A stretch of 64,000 nucleotides of DNA from Waltergamsia citrina (Eukaryota > Ascomycota > Sordariomycetes > Hypocreales > Bionectriaceae). The stretch spans positions 682,001 through 746,000 of the forward strand of contig JAKLNE010000006.1 of NCBI GenBank assembly GCA_022814615.1, written 5' to 3'. The position numbers and the translations under genes were made by a program. The number at the start of each line of letters is the position of its first letter. Position 1 is the first letter of the stretch. The notes under the pieces are model-generated. The model worked only from the letters and a program-made list of their open reading frames with translations. It was not told where the DNA came from and searched no databases. Shown here piece by piece: positions 1 through 12,129 of the stretch.

Positions 1-636
1 GAAGGGTACGGAGACCATAGCGAGTGACAGGTTGGAGACGGCAATGTTGGCTGTGAAGAGGGCGCTGAAGGCCAGGAGGGCCATGTTCTCGCGGCGACCC
101 AGTCGTGAAAGCTTGAAGTAACCGAACTGCATCATGGCGAGGGTGCCGGCACTGGCAAACGTTGCGTGCAGGCATGTCAAGAGCCATGGGAAGTGGAACT
201 AAGTACGACCACGTTAGTAAATGCTTACACCAATGCCAATGAATTCCGTTTCTCATCGATGGGTACACACAGATGCCATCGTGGCGCAAAACAAGATCAG
301 TTCGTCTGTTGACGAAACCACCCTCATGTTGCGCCACAGCCTGCATACGTGTACGCGACAAACAGAGATACACCGAGTGCTTTATAGTAGGGCCAATAAA
401 CTCACCATTCCGAGAACCAGCTTGTTGTAGAGGGTCAGGAGGAGCGAGAAGAAGAAGTAGGTGCCCAGCCAGGCGAACTTGATGGTACTGGGGACCGAGT
501 ACTCATGGTCGAGGTTCTTATCCTTCGGAGGCTCGGCTCTCCCTGCATCAGCTTCGAGATCCGAGTCATGCTTGGGCTCGCGCTCGTACTCATTGGAAGA
601 CCTCAAGCGGCCATCGTTGGAGTCGCGAGGAGACAT
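1..636 (-). CDS. Triose-phosphate/nucleotide-sugar transporter family protein (TPT/SLC35), 5' part only
   Basis: Predicted multi-pass membrane transporter of the TPT (DUF250/SLC35) family, which exchanges nucleotide sugars or phosphorylated sugars across Golgi or ER membranes; substrate not predictable. Exon 1 (636-406) encodes a polar, charged N-terminus and then the first membrane segment (TYFFFSLLLTLYNKLVLGM). A canonical intron follows (donor GTGAGT at 405, acceptor TTAG ending at 199). Exon 2 (198 to the window edge) continues in phase with FHFPWLLTCLHATFASAGT and the family-typical stretch NIAVSNLSLAMVSVPF. The start at 636 is preferred over an in-frame ATG at 687 because MSPRDSNDG opens the acidic cytosolic tail usual for fungal members. 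The gene runs off the left edge, so most of the membrane domain is missing. Family assignment is firm. Confidence 0.85.
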
Positions 637-2498
637 GGTGAAAGGCACAGCGGCAATCGCGTGGCCCCAGTGGCCGAGACGGGTCAAATCGAATCGAGTT
701 GCGGACTTGTACGCGCGGACTGCGGCTGTCGTACACCGAGGTATCTATCCCTGATGAAAAAAAGAATTCAATCGTAGGATGGCGTCGACAGGTCGAAATC
801 GATCGAGGTAGGCGGCCAAATCGTGTTGGGGGAGGCGGCGCAAGTTAAGGTTCAGGCGCGACCAGGGAAAAGTCGATTATAAGAATATAGAAGTACGGCC
901 GGGACGGAAGAATCGGAGAACCAAAAGAAAAAGGGGGACCGGGGTCGCAATGATTGCCAAGAGCACGTCTCTCTCTTTCCAAGATCCAAAACAAATTGTT
1001 ATTTCGAAGAGAGAGAGAGAGCTCTGTCCTGAAGACGCTTCGGATGAGATTGACAAGAGGCGAGCAGCGACTTGAGGATGCGAAGGGTTAAAAAAAAAAA
1101 AAGAGGAGGGGCCGGCGTGGAAGGAAAGGAGGCCTTAGGTACGGAGGCGGAGGACGAGGATAAGGCAAGGCAGAGCAAGGTAGGTACTGGTAAGGAAGGA
1201 CGGGTGCAGCAGGTCGATCAGAGCAAGCAGCGAGACAGCGGAAAAGAATGCGGCCAGCAAGATTGGATTAATGGGGCCAGCCTGCTAATAAATTACGGGT
1301 ACTGCTAACACGCGGAGCACTGGAAGTACTTCCAATGTACCGCCAGCCGTCCAGTGGCTTCAGTGCTTGCGACGCGCTGTGCTTAGCTGCCTTGTGCTGT
1401 GCTGTGGTGTGCTGGGGCTGGGCGTCGCTCAGCGGGTTGGCAAGTGGGGCGTACCAAGGCTGACAAGCCCTGGCAGCGTCACTCAACCAGGGCAACTTAC
1501 CTGTGCTGGGAGTCCAAGGTACCTATGAAAATCACCGTTTTCAGTGGACTCAGTGGAGTAAACACACCAAAACCAGTGCAGTCACAGTCAAGGTGCTGGC
1601 CAGCCCCAGCGAGCCGGACGGGCCCGAGTTGAGGGCCGGGAACTGAAAGAAGGTAATAATACATACTCCCTACATACTACTAACTACTGCTATAGTACTT
1701 TGAGAATCCAGAGGAATCCAGGGTATCGGAGTATCGCTTGTCACTTTAAGTCGGTCTTACTCTCTTACTCGTATTGCACGCGAACGAGAACCTAAAGACT
1801 CAAGCTAATCTCCAATCTTCTTGGCCTTGTGGGGTCTGTCTGAGGGCAGGGTCGATTCATGGAAGGGACCGGTAAGGCTCAAAGGATGGTCCATGCCTCC
1901 GAGTCCGTTGGACAGTTGTCTCGTTGGGGTCTGTTGGGGGCCTCACACACACAGTTTGACTTCAAAACTCCTCAGTCTCTCGTAAAAGGTACGAGTGTTA
2001 TGCTGACACGGTGAAGGTCAAATCAAGTGACGGTGACGTTCCGCTATGACCCAATGGATCAGATTATTGGGAACCCCAAGCCCTCCCCAAGCCCTTTAGA
2101 GCCATGGCAAAATGCCGTATGTAGCGTTGTGTAAACACATGGCCCAAATCGAGATGACAATGATGACGATGATCATCTCACGCTCGGTGTCCTCGGGCGA
2201 CGATGCTTCGCCGTGCCAGGATGTGTATCAAGTGTCAAGCGAGCATAAGGTAAGCATTGGGACTCGCAGCTACGAGAAGGATAACAATCCAAGTGCAGAG
2301 CATCTCATTCATTTCCCCTCCCGAAGCCGGCCATTTCCCATGTTAGTCGGCGTCGGTGTCAGTGTACGACAGAGCCAGTGACAGAGCCAATGACAGTGAC
2401 AGTGACAAGTGACAGTCGCGTGGCTAAGGTGGCGCCGTTGGGAAAGTCACTAACCAAAATGACAAAGGGGCCACTCAGCTAATTGCTATTATTACTGT

Positions 2499-2700
2499 GG
2501 GGGGGGGGGGGGGGGGGCGGCGCGGGGGCGGGGGGGGGGGGGGCGGGGTGGGGGGCGCAGGGGGGGGGGGGGNNNNNNNNNNTTAAATTTGACAGTGGGG
2601 TGGTTTTGGGGGGGCGGTGGGTTAATTAAATAACCAAAATTACAACGGGGCCACCAAGTTAATTGTTATTTTTACTTTCCCCCCCCCCCCCCCCCCCCCC
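2499..2700. other. Assembly gap flanked by poly-G and poly-C
   Basis: An almost pure G tract (2499-2572) runs into ten N (2573-2582), then a G-rich degraded stretch, and then a 22-base C tract (2679-2700). The sequence on the right of the N (2591-2677) is a noisy copy of the sequence left of the G tract (2411-2497). This is what low-quality contig ends at a homopolymer look like. Treat bases 2411-2700 as unreliable. Confidence 0.9.
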
Positions 2701-3906
2701 GCCCTCCGTCTTAAGCCTTACGAGTATGTACTACTCGTATGTAAGGAACGTGAAGGCTGACCAGAGGAGTGAGCGCCATGATATTGAAGGGTTGAAATGG
2801 GGTATTGAGGCGCATGCCGAGGATGCGAATCCCGCCCAGATGGCCAGCTGCGTGCACTAAAGGCCTTGTCGTCCAGTCAGTGATCACCATCAAGACCCAA
2901 AACCGGTAGAACGGCGCGCTTGCAGGTATTATGATGACTACCAGTATTAGTTGTCCTTCTTCAAGGATGAAGGAAGGGCTTTATGAACGGTTACAGTACC
3001 CAGGACGAGCGCGTGAACGAACAATGCCTCGCTGCTACAACACACGCCAAGAAATAGTAGTAATTTCTACTTAGTAGCATTGTCCAGGGGTACTCGCTGT
3101 TCGCAGAGTCGCGCTGTCTCGAGTCCATCATTCCGTCCATGCCAAGCCACCAATCCTTGCTCAACCCTTTCCTGGCGCAAAATAGGTAATTATGGTCAAA
3201 TGGGAGTGAAGCCATTGGCAAAGAGGAAAAATCTGACACGCGGTGGAAACATGCTATTGTTCAAGATTGCGATCGATGTCCTCGGTAATATCCATGGTTC
3301 TTGGCATGGCTTGGTTCCCGTGCGTTTGTCGCCGCCCTGCTTATTCGGAAACGAAAGGCCTCCATTCCCACCTCAGCCCATCATGATCTTCCTCGAGTGC
3401 TATCCAGCTTCAATGTGAATGGTAGTAGTAATTACGACAGTGCGACTTGAGGTGGTATCAAATGATGGTTGGAAGCTGGAAACCAGGGCTGCAAGGCACA
3501 GCAACGCGAAGGTTTGTGCTAGCGGCACCAGCATGCCGTACTTAGCGGTGGAAGGAGGTACCTCGATGGTACCTTCCGGGTCTCGGCTGCTTTCAATTCT
3601 CCATGCAAGTGCAAGTGCAAGTGCCCAGCGCCTGCCAAGTGCCAACTCAGCACACCTCACAGCACATCATCATCGCCACAAATAAGGTGCTACCTTATCT
3701 TAACCACTGGAAGAAGAAGGCTGGACTGTCAGTGGCAGGGACAGGAGCAGGAGCAGGATCAGGGCAGCACAAGGCAGGCTGCACCTGCACGCAGGGTGTG
3801 CTCCTTCCTGCTGTTCTTCTGCCCTATTGACATCATCGTACCTGAAGAACCACGCACTTCCTCCTCCAAACTTACGCGTTACTATTAGTGGCAGTGCAAA
3901 TGCTTA

Positions 3907-3970
3907 CTGTCTGTCTGTCTGTCTGTCTGTTCTGTCTGTTCTGTCTGTTCTGTCTGTTCTGTCTGTTCTG
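3907..3970. repeat. Compound CTGT / TCTGTCTGT microsatellite
   Basis: Six perfect CTGT units (3907-3930) are followed by four perfect 9-base TCTGTCTGT units and a partial fifth (3931-3970). The second block looks like a slipped derivative of the first with an extra T per two units. It lies in non-coding DNA. Confidence 0.95.
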
Positions 3971-4425
3971 CCTCTGCCTTAAACTCAAATCACCTACTCG
4001 TACTCCCCACGAATACTCGTGTCGTTTAAACGCAACCTAGTACGCAATACTACTGCTACTAGTAGTCCTTCAAAGGAATCTTTGTTTTCCGTCCTCAGTA
4101 AATGATCTTCACACCGAGCCCAGCTTTCCCATCGTGGTCCGCAGTCGGGCACAGAGAGCTGTCATGTCCTGCATGCGGTTATTACGGCGTAACAAAACAG
4201 TTTAGGTTGCCAACAGCTCCACGTTTTAAAATCTACTGGTGCTAGTGATGACTTCCTTGCCGTCTTGCCGGGTTGACGGGTTCGTCGGCATCGTTCCGCA
4301 AACTGTTGGAGGCCGTACATGTTGACGGAAAACCCCGCTACCTCGGATTCTAACTCTTATGATTTGTTCTCGGAATGCTATCGAACAATTTGGCTTAGAA
4401 TTACACTCAAGACGTAGACGGAGAC

Positions 4426-4450
4426 TTTTTTTTTTTTTTTTTTTTTTTTT
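4426..4450. repeat. 25-base T homopolymer
   Basis: Uninterrupted T run in non-coding DNA. Similar A/T runs occur elsewhere in the window (33346-33361, 40976-41001, 44688-44710, 62947-62964), all outside genes. Confidence 0.95.
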
Positions 4451-5308
4451 GAGAAATGTTCTGGAAGGCAGCGGTCGGCCGATCTGTTTGAAGTTGGGGA
4501 CAAGGTACCCGTAGCCCAGATTAGAAACAGGAATCCTTCAACAGGGTTATTGTCGCCGCGTGAACTCACCGCTGCGTTGTTGAACGATTTGGGCAGCAGC
4601 TTGCATTCACTGATTGACATCACCACGATGATGATTGTATTGATTGTCTTCGCTACATCGCCAAGCCAGCCGGAATCAAATGCGCCATAACTGTCCTCAG
4701 TGCCAAGTTCCGGGTTGAGCGTGCCGGTGCCCATTGCATTTCCCGCCGGGCCGCCCGGAGGCCGATCTGTGCATCGTTCGGCCGACAACAGGTTTACATA
4801 TGATAATGTAGGGTATGTTGTCTTATTTGCAATTCCCAAAGAACATGGAGTTTCGCACTCGTTCAGGCGGTGTTTGGAGGAAGCTCCATTAGAAAAGGCG
4901 TGTTATTGAAAGTCAAAGGTCGATTATAGAACGGAAATCACCAAGGACCATGGAAAATGCACTGTATTCAGATGGCAGACTGTGATAAGGGTTGTTTGTT
5001 GCTTGTGTTGCTTGAAATATCAGACACCAAGGCCCGCCAAAAGCAACAAATGCATCTGAAAGTTGTTCATCTCATATATATTCTTGTCATCTACGTAGAT
5101 CAAGACAATGATTTTCGCTCAAGTATGCTAAGAAATAATGTTTCGAAAGGTGTCGACTCCCCCGTATCCTTCCCCAGTAGATCAACACCCTTTCCTTGTA
5201 AGCTCTCCATCATAGGGGTATAAACAATTCAAATCAAATAAAGATCCAAACCTCCACTGCTCCTGATTCGCCAGCCAACTCCTGAAAATGGTGAAGCATT
5301 TATTTTTT

Positions 5309-8300
5309 TTATACGTTTTCAATGTTCTCCAAGGGTAGGTAGCCCTCGGTATCCTTGGTCCTCCTGGTGCCCATCATCTCGCAGAACCAGCCAACAACGC
5401 CTGTGCCGCTCTTCCACCTCAGCTTGCCGCCAGGCGACTTCTCGGTAGCATCTTCCATCCATCGAGGGCGGTGCCAGCGTTTAAGGAGCAAGCTGCTGAC
5501 CACAACGCTGACACTGCTGCATGCCATGGCGAGAGCCGCAAACATGGGGTGCATGTGGACACCGACGGGGATAAAGAAGCCCATGGCGATGGGAAGGCCG
5601 ATGAGGTTGTACATACAAGCCCAGCCGAGGTTGAGCTTGATGCGGCGGAAGATAGATCGCGTAAGGTGAAGAGCGGCGGGAATATCCATAAGTTCAGTGG
5701 GCCGCATCAGCACAATGTCAGCAGCCTCCATAGCAACGTCTGTGCCACTGGACATGGCAATCCCTACATCGGCGGTAGCCAAAGCCGGAGAATCGTTGAT
5801 TCCGTCACCCACCATGGCGACAATCTCGCCGGTAGTCTGAATCTCCTGGATGATTTCCTGCTTCTGGTCGGGACTAACACCGGCGTAGACGTCCTCAGGA
5901 TGGATGCCCACAGACGAAGCCACGGCAAGGGCGGTAGTTTTCTGGTCGCCAGTCACCATGGCTACTTTAGTGCCCATTCGCTGGAGAACAGCAATAGCAG
6001 CTGACGCTCCAGTCTTAATGGTGTCAGCGAGGCATAGGTGGCCCGCGTAGGTGCCGTTGACGGCAAAGAAGATATTGGTCGTTCCGGCGGTCGCAGTCTT
6101 GGAGTTTGCTTTCCCAGCTGAGGCATTGATTTGCTCAGAGTCCTCGATTGCTTCGGCAGGTACATCTACCCCCTTTTCCGTAAGGAAACGAACGTTGCCT
6201 GCCAATACTCTGTAGCGGGCCCGCTCAGCGGAAGATGCTGGCTCAACCATGGCGTCAACACCTCGTCCGATGGTAGCATGAAACTCCCCAACGCTGCCAT
6301 CAATGGTATCATCAGGACCCAAATCAAGCTCATTTTTGGCTGCACGGAGGATGGCTCGGCCCACGGGGTGCTCGCTGCCCATCTCTGTGAGACCAACGAT
6401 AGACCACCACATGCGCCTCTTCCACTCGGTACCAGTCCACTCAGTAGCCAGAGCAGATTTGGCTACGCTCATCTTGCCATAGGTGATTGTTCCTGTCTTG
6501 TCCAAGACAACCTGCGTTACATGTGTCGTTCGCTCGAGTGCAGCAGCACCCTTGATGAGGATGCCGTTCTCCGCTCCAACACCAGTGCCCACCATGACCG
6601 CCGTTGGCGTGGCCAGTCCCAGTGCACAAGGGCAGGCAAAGACAATGACCGAGATGCAGAGCTTGACGCAAACCATAATCTTCCCGCCACTAGCATCATC
6701 TGTGAAGATTGAAGGGGGATCAGGGAGCACGTGGCTCAAGACCATCCAGCCAAGGAACGTGATGAGTCCAAGTGAAAGGATGGTAGGGATGAAGTAGCCA
6801 GCAATAGTATCAGCAATTTGCTGAATCGGCGCGCGAGTAGTCTGGGCGTTTTGCACGAGCTTCACGATTTGGCTGAGCTGTGTATCCCTACCAGCACGCG
6901 TCACACGGAAGTCGAGACGACCATCGCCGTTCACAGTACCACCAATGAGGTTGTCACCAGTACGCTTCTGAACTGGCATGGCTTCTCCTGTCACCATGCT
7001 CTCATCCACGTATGTCTGGCCACGAACGAGGACTCCATCAGCTGGAATCTTGTCACCTGGCTTGATGATGACAAGGTCTCCAACCTGAAGGAGCTCCGTA
7101 GGAATGGTCTGCTCAGCGTATGCGGAGCCATTGTTGTCTGAATTTGCTTCAGTTTTTGGTGTAACTGGCACCTCCTTCTTATCATCCGCCCATGACTCTG
7201 AAGCCTTCTCGGCGGCAATGGGATCGGCGTAGATAGTAGCCATGGACGGAGCCAGGGACATGAGCTGTGAGAGTGCTTTCGACGTCTGGCCCTTGGCAGA
7301 GTTTTCTAGGTATCGACCAAGGGTAATGAAGGTGAGAAGCATGGTGCTCGTATCGAAAATGGTGTGCGGTCGAGTGTGTGGCTCGGCGCAAACAGACACC
7401 GTCATGGTCAGGATGCTGAAAAAGAAGGCACAAGAGGTGCCAAGGACAACCAGGACGTCCATGGTAGGCGAGCCGTGTTTGACAGACTTGTATGCGGAGA
7501 CGTAGAAGCGCTTGCCAATGCCAAACTGCACAGGCACGGTGAGAATCAGGCAAATGACATCACCCAAGAAGAGACCGGGTATCAGTTCAAGGGCACCCAA
7601 ATCGAGAGCACCTCCACACATGGGTAGAATCATGCCAATGATGAACACTGGTACAGCAAAAGCGAGGGATGTCCTAAAAGCCAATCGCCACTCATTAATC
7701 TCTCGTGTCTTCGACAAAGATTCAAGCTGAGCGTTGTTGTCCTGGCTGTCGGCCACCAGGGCGTTCATGCCCTGAGCCTCAACTGCCCCGACGATGGCAC
7801 GCAGACCGATTGCCGTTGGGTTGTAGGTAACTGATAGACGGTCGGTTGCGAGGCTGAGCGTAGCTCCATCAATTCCATGCAAGGACAGCAGTTGCTCTTC
7901 TAGGGTAGTGGCAGCAGCAGCGTTGGCGCACCCATAGATCTTGAACTGCGCTGTCGCGTTGCTGCTGTTCTGATTTCCGGTTTCGAATTGGGTGGACAGA
8001 ATAGCGGCATCAAATCCACGATCCTCAATGGCCTCGGCAATCTGGGCAGCAGAGAACTTCGTCACGTCATGAGTTATGACGGCGCGCTCAGCCAGGAGAC
8101 TAATATTAAACTTCAAAACGCCGTCGACGCCTGTAAAGCCACCCTCAACGGCGGATGTACAGGCACCGCACGTCATTCCTTCAATAGAGACGGTAGTTGT
8201 CGCAATGTTGCCGGCAGGCTCGGCGTCTTCCGGGCTCGATTCCTCCGCTGCAGCCACTGAGTCAATAACTTTGGCATCGAACCCCCGATCCTCGATGATT

Positions 8301-8898
8301 TCAGCAATTTGTGAGGCTGAGATGATCTCAGGGTCGTGGTCGATAATGGCTCGCTCGGATAGAAGGGAAATATTGAAATTTTTGATGCCAGCGACGTCCT
8401 TGAATCCTCCTTCGACTGCCGATGTACACGCCCCGCAAGTCATGCCTTCGATAGCAATGGTCGTCGTGACAGTTCCATCCTTCGCTTTGGGCGCTTTTGG
8501 GGTCCAAGGTGTCCTGGCAGGGGTCGGGAGGTCGGTTGATAGTACTTCGGCATCGAAACCTCGATCCTCGATAATCTCTTTGATCTCGTCGGCGGAGATG
8601 GCTTCGGGATCGTGGTTGATGACGGCCCTTTCCATGACAAGACTCACGGAGACATTTCCAACGCCACTAACGCCCTTGAAGCCAGCTTCAACGGCAGATG
8701 TACATGCGCCACATCTATTTCCAGTCAGTTTCTCTCCCAGACATGTCGCGTGCTCGATCCTCCACCACGGGGATCAAGATATCGGATAACTCACGTCATG
8801 CCCTCTACACGCAATGTAGTCGTCGCAAAGTGAGGCCCTCGCGGCGCTGGACTGAGGGGCCTGTCCGCGGAAGGGACGGCGATGTAACTTGGGGCCAT
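5309..8898 (-). CDS. ccc2: Copper-transporting P1B-type ATPase (Ccc2/ATP7 type)
   Basis: ATP-driven Cu(I) pump that in fungi loads copper into secretory compartments for cuproenzymes such as Fet3 or laccases. Exon 1 (8898-8795) starts MAPSYIAVPS and ends inside the first copper motif; the intron (8794-8715) splits GMT|CGAC; exon 2 is 8714-5309. The protein has 1169 residues. Three intact N-terminal heavy-metal domains carry GMTCGACTSAV, with CxxC at about 36/39, 128/131 and 217/220. A fourth domain-like segment (about 291-357) lacks CxxC. Catalytic features: TGEAMPV actuator loop, CPC membrane copper site (about 729-731), DKTGT phosphorylation site (Asp about 773), SEHPVGRAI nucleotide-binding motif, GDGIND (about 1004-1009) and the terminal MACSSVSVVVSS helix. 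Length and architecture fit eukaryotic Cu+-ATPases. The next gene, csn7, is divergent across 1.85 kb. Identity is secure; the subcellular site is inferred from the family. Confidence 0.96.
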
Positions 8899-10747
8899 AA
8901 TGGGCTGATGTTCGGGCTACGCGCCCTCGGCGATGGCCGTCAATGTCTGAACCAATGTATAGACAAGCGATCTGCTTTCGCTGTTGCTGACGTTTGAGTG
9001 AACTCAGAAAGTCGTATTCATTTCGCAGGTAAATCGGGACAGGCGTAGCGGACAAGGTTTGGCTGGTCGTGTGGATGAATTCGCAGTCGTGGTGGCGGTC
9101 GTCCGAGCACAGACAAGAGGTTAAAGAAAGGGTCGTATTCTGTGGCAAGGTTCGGCCAAACGAGAGACCAAGCAACAGGGGCAATCCAGTTGCCCTTTCG
9201 ACGAGATGCTATGAGTGACTGATGGTCACGCGAAAGAAGCAACGCTGAGATGGAAAAGAGGAGAAAAGCAAAAGAAAGTGGCTGCTCGGACGATGAGGCG
9301 ATCAGGGTAAGGTAGTATTCGTAGTATGTTTGGCGAAGAAGGGACCTGCCAGTGATCCTTGGATCTGGCCTGGACTTTTCGGGGGCTTGGCTGTTGCACC
9401 AGAAGCGGCAGGTGGTGCAATTCTTAGTGCCAGTCCGATAGTGCCGAGAAGTCGACCTTTTATTGGTTGCTCCGTGAGGTAAGGTAGCGCTCTCTCACCC
9501 GCGATCAGTGCTAGGCTTAGCGTTAATAAGACTAAATGAACTTCCTAAAGGATGTCGTGCTTGTGCTCATTCAACTCGTGCTCGTGCTCGTAGGAGGTGC
9601 TGATGGGTAATATTGGTAATACGCAGCTCTTTCAGCCAAGATGCTGACACGTTCTCGTTTTCGCGACTTTTCCTCTTTAAAGGGAATTGTCGGCAATGAC
9701 GGAAGAAAAGCCATGCTTTGGTTAGTCAAACTACGGATCCGCGGGCGCCAAACATTCACCTGTCGCACGTCTCACGCTGTTGAAGCGGCTCCTGTTTCAC
9801 ACCTTAGGGGAGGCAACTCATACTCGTAGTACTAATTAGCTGCCGGGGGGTCAAGTCGTCCCAAGTCGCCATCCATGCTAATGCACGTCGACCTTCACTT
9901 GGTCTTCGCTTGGCCTCTCGCAGAGTCTCGCCACTGAGTCTACTTATTGGCAAAGTGCCCGAGGGCCTCTGTGAGCCTATCGCTTGCCAAGCAAAGCCTT
10001 TTTTTGCTTGGCCACCACAGGAGGCGGAGAGCAACATGCCGCCTTCCGCGTTGGGACACGGGGGTCCCCTACCTTTCAGTGGTAAGATAATTCTGCGAGT
10101 CCGATAGCTCGAGTGGGGAATTTCTCGACAGCCAGGATGGTGTTAGAAAAAGATGCGATGAAAATGGCCCGTGTTTCTTATCTAATAAAGAGGCAGCCTG
10201 GAATTCAAGTGCGAAGGATTAATAGGAAGCAGAGGATGCAGGCCATTCATCTGGCTAAGGCATTTGGCAAAAGCCTACGGGTGGTAGTAATATAGCGAAG
10301 CGGAAGAAGCCGAGAACCTCAGGATAGTCGTACATGTGAACATACTCGTTATTCCTCTCTGTGGAATAAGTTTTGGATGGTAAAATCCGTCGAGGAGGAC
10401 AAGACATGCACCGTTGAACGCATAGATAATTAGGACTTTTTTGCAAGTGCTTACAGCCACAAGACGCGCCACACTTCTGATTGTGGCTGACCTAGCGCAG
10501 CTCCCCTCCAACAGTGAGAGCCCCGCGACTGACGGGCGTGCACCAGCTGCGTCTCTGACGTCTAAAGTGAAGCTTTACTGAATCACATAATCAACACCAT
10601 TTGAGGAGCCATTGAGCTCCTACTCGGCAACGCCATAATCGATCCCTGCTCACAGCAAGGAATTCCCCCCAGAGCTTGCTCCACGAAAGGACCTAAGCTC
10701 GAGAGCAGTACAGAGATCCTGAGGCTCACGCCTCTCTTCCCGCCATC
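8899..10747. other. Divergent intergenic region between the copper ATPase and csn7
   Basis: Must contain both promoters and 5' leaders. No open frame with recognisable coding character was seen. One copy of the TACTCGTA motif sits at 9821-9828. I saw no copper-response element that I would defend. Confidence 0.5.
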
Positions 10748-11619
10748 ATGGAGCAAACCAAAGCTCTGAATGCTCTTGAGGTACGCTATGCAACATTCCA
10801 ACCTGTATATCACCTAGCTAACTCACATCGCAGCCATTTCTCGCTCTCTCGAAATCAGCAACATCCCCCCGCGCCGCCGTCGACCTCATTCGACAAGCTA
10901 CCTCCGCCCCCAACACCTTCATCTTCTCCGAGCTCCTTCAAACACCCAACATCCACGCCCTCGCCTCCGTCGAAGACCCCGAACTCCAGAAATACCACAC
11001 CCTACTTCAGATCTTCTCGTACGGCGACTATGCAACCTACACCTCCACTTCAGGTCTCCCCGCCCTGTCCGAAGCCCAGACCCTCAAACTCCGCCAACTG
11101 TCTCTACTATCTCTCGCCCGCGATCGTGCCAATCTCTCTTATGCTGCTCTGCAGCGTGGCTTTGGCCTAGAAAGTCCGCGTCAGGTGGAGGATCTCGTCA
11201 TCACAGCTATCTACGCGGGGTTACTCAACGCCACCCTCGACCCTGCCCGCCAAGCCATACAGATCACCAGCATTGCCCCGCTGCGAGATCTCGCGCCGGG
11301 CTCCGTTCCCGACATGGTCCGCTTGTTGAAAGGCTGGTCTGACAGGTGTACATCGACCTTGACCGACTTGGAGGCTCAGATGCAGAGCATCCGTGCAAAC
11401 GCCGCCGTTCGCGAAAAAGAGAAGCGCCAGGCAGAGGAGAGACTTAGGAGGAACAAGGAGGCTGTGGAAACCGACCACAAGGGCGAATTTCCGAAAGGTG
11501 ATATGGTGGGGAAGAAGCCCGTCACCAGACGTACAGCTTCGGCGGGTGAGAGCATGGAGCTGGATGATCCTACACTGCCTGACGAGCAGAAAGGTCGGGG
11601 GAACAAGCGGAAAATGTGA
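10748..11619 (+). CDS. csn7: COP9 signalosome complex subunit 7
   Basis: PCI-domain subunit of the COP9 signalosome, the nuclear/cytosolic complex that removes Nedd8 from cullin-RING ubiquitin ligases; in filamentous fungi it governs development and secondary metabolism (A. nidulans CsnG). Exon 1 (10748-10780) encodes MEQTKALNALE; the intron is 10781-10833 with donor GTACGC and acceptor CAG; exon 2 is 10834-11619. The protein has 272 residues. The CSN7 signature is in the middle: LLQIFSYGDYATYTS, followed by LKLRQLSLLSLA and the winged-helix part (QVEDLVITAIYAGLLNATLD). The C-terminal third is a charged coiled-coil-like helix (EKEKRQAEERLRRNKEA) and a basic tail ending NKRKM. The next gene, rax1, is convergent with stops 510 bases apart. 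Confidence 0.92.
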
Positions 11620-12129
11620 GAGGAGCATAGGATGTCACGTTGAGAAAAACTACTAGAAGAGTTAAGATGTAGAAACGGGGCGTTTGAGGTTTGGCACAAT
11701 AGGTTATGACTTGAATGAATGAATTGACCCTAAATTCACGGCCAAGAGATATGTGGTTGATGAAGACAATCTCTGTACCGCATGGCTTTGTCTTTGCTAC
11801 ATTACCGCATCCAGCTGTCCTTTGTAATTAAGAATGAAGAAGAGAAATTGTGTAAAATGACATGACCAAAGAACTCCCAAACGCATCGCAGAGCCTTTTG
11901 AAATAATACATGGGAAAGATAGTACAAAATGTAAGTCCCAGCGCCGTGCAGTTCAATTCCCCTACCAGAGGAAGAAATAAATACCAAACTTGAACAAAGG
12001 AATTGCCCAGCCCAGTGAAGCGAAGAATATTTCGTCACGGTCGTAAGTGAGTCCAAAAACTTTCATTCCGCAGAGAATGAGGGAGTCAGGTGGCGCTCTG
12101 TCTCATCTGTAGCTAGCGGCGTTGCCCAA
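11620..12129. other. Convergent 3' region between csn7 and rax1
   Basis: Contains the 3' UTRs of two converging genes. No gene or unusual structure seen. Confidence 0.5.

Larger units (their letters stand above)
637..5308. other. Gene-free stretch upstream of the TPT transporter
   Basis: No reading frame here has a recognisable domain, and the small open frames look like chance. It holds purine-rich and GAGA-type runs near 1000-1200, GACAGTGA-like short repeats near 2380-2415, the poly-G/N/poly-C assembly scar at 2411-2700, a compound CTGT microsatellite at 3907-3970 and a 25-base T run at 4426-4450. The 153-codon frame on the minus strand at 4378-4839 reads through the T run as poly-lysine and is not credible. 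Part of this is presumably promoter and 5' leader of the transporter and 3' flank of the copper ATPase. Confidence 0.6.

Noticed and set aside
2663..2860. Poly-proline small frame
   Set aside because: Read through the artefactual poly-C tract at the assembly scar.
4378..4839. 153-codon minus-strand frame
   Set aside because: Its C-terminal part is poly-lysine from a 25-base T run and the rest has no domain.
8076..8789. 237-codon open frame on the plus strand
   Set aside because: It lies antisense to the copper ATPase metal-binding domains and mirrors their repeats; it is a shadow of that gene.
9240..9300. Copper-response element near the copper ATPase promoter
   Set aside because: Only loose matches (TTTGCTTTT on the minus strand) to fungal copper motifs; not enough to call.
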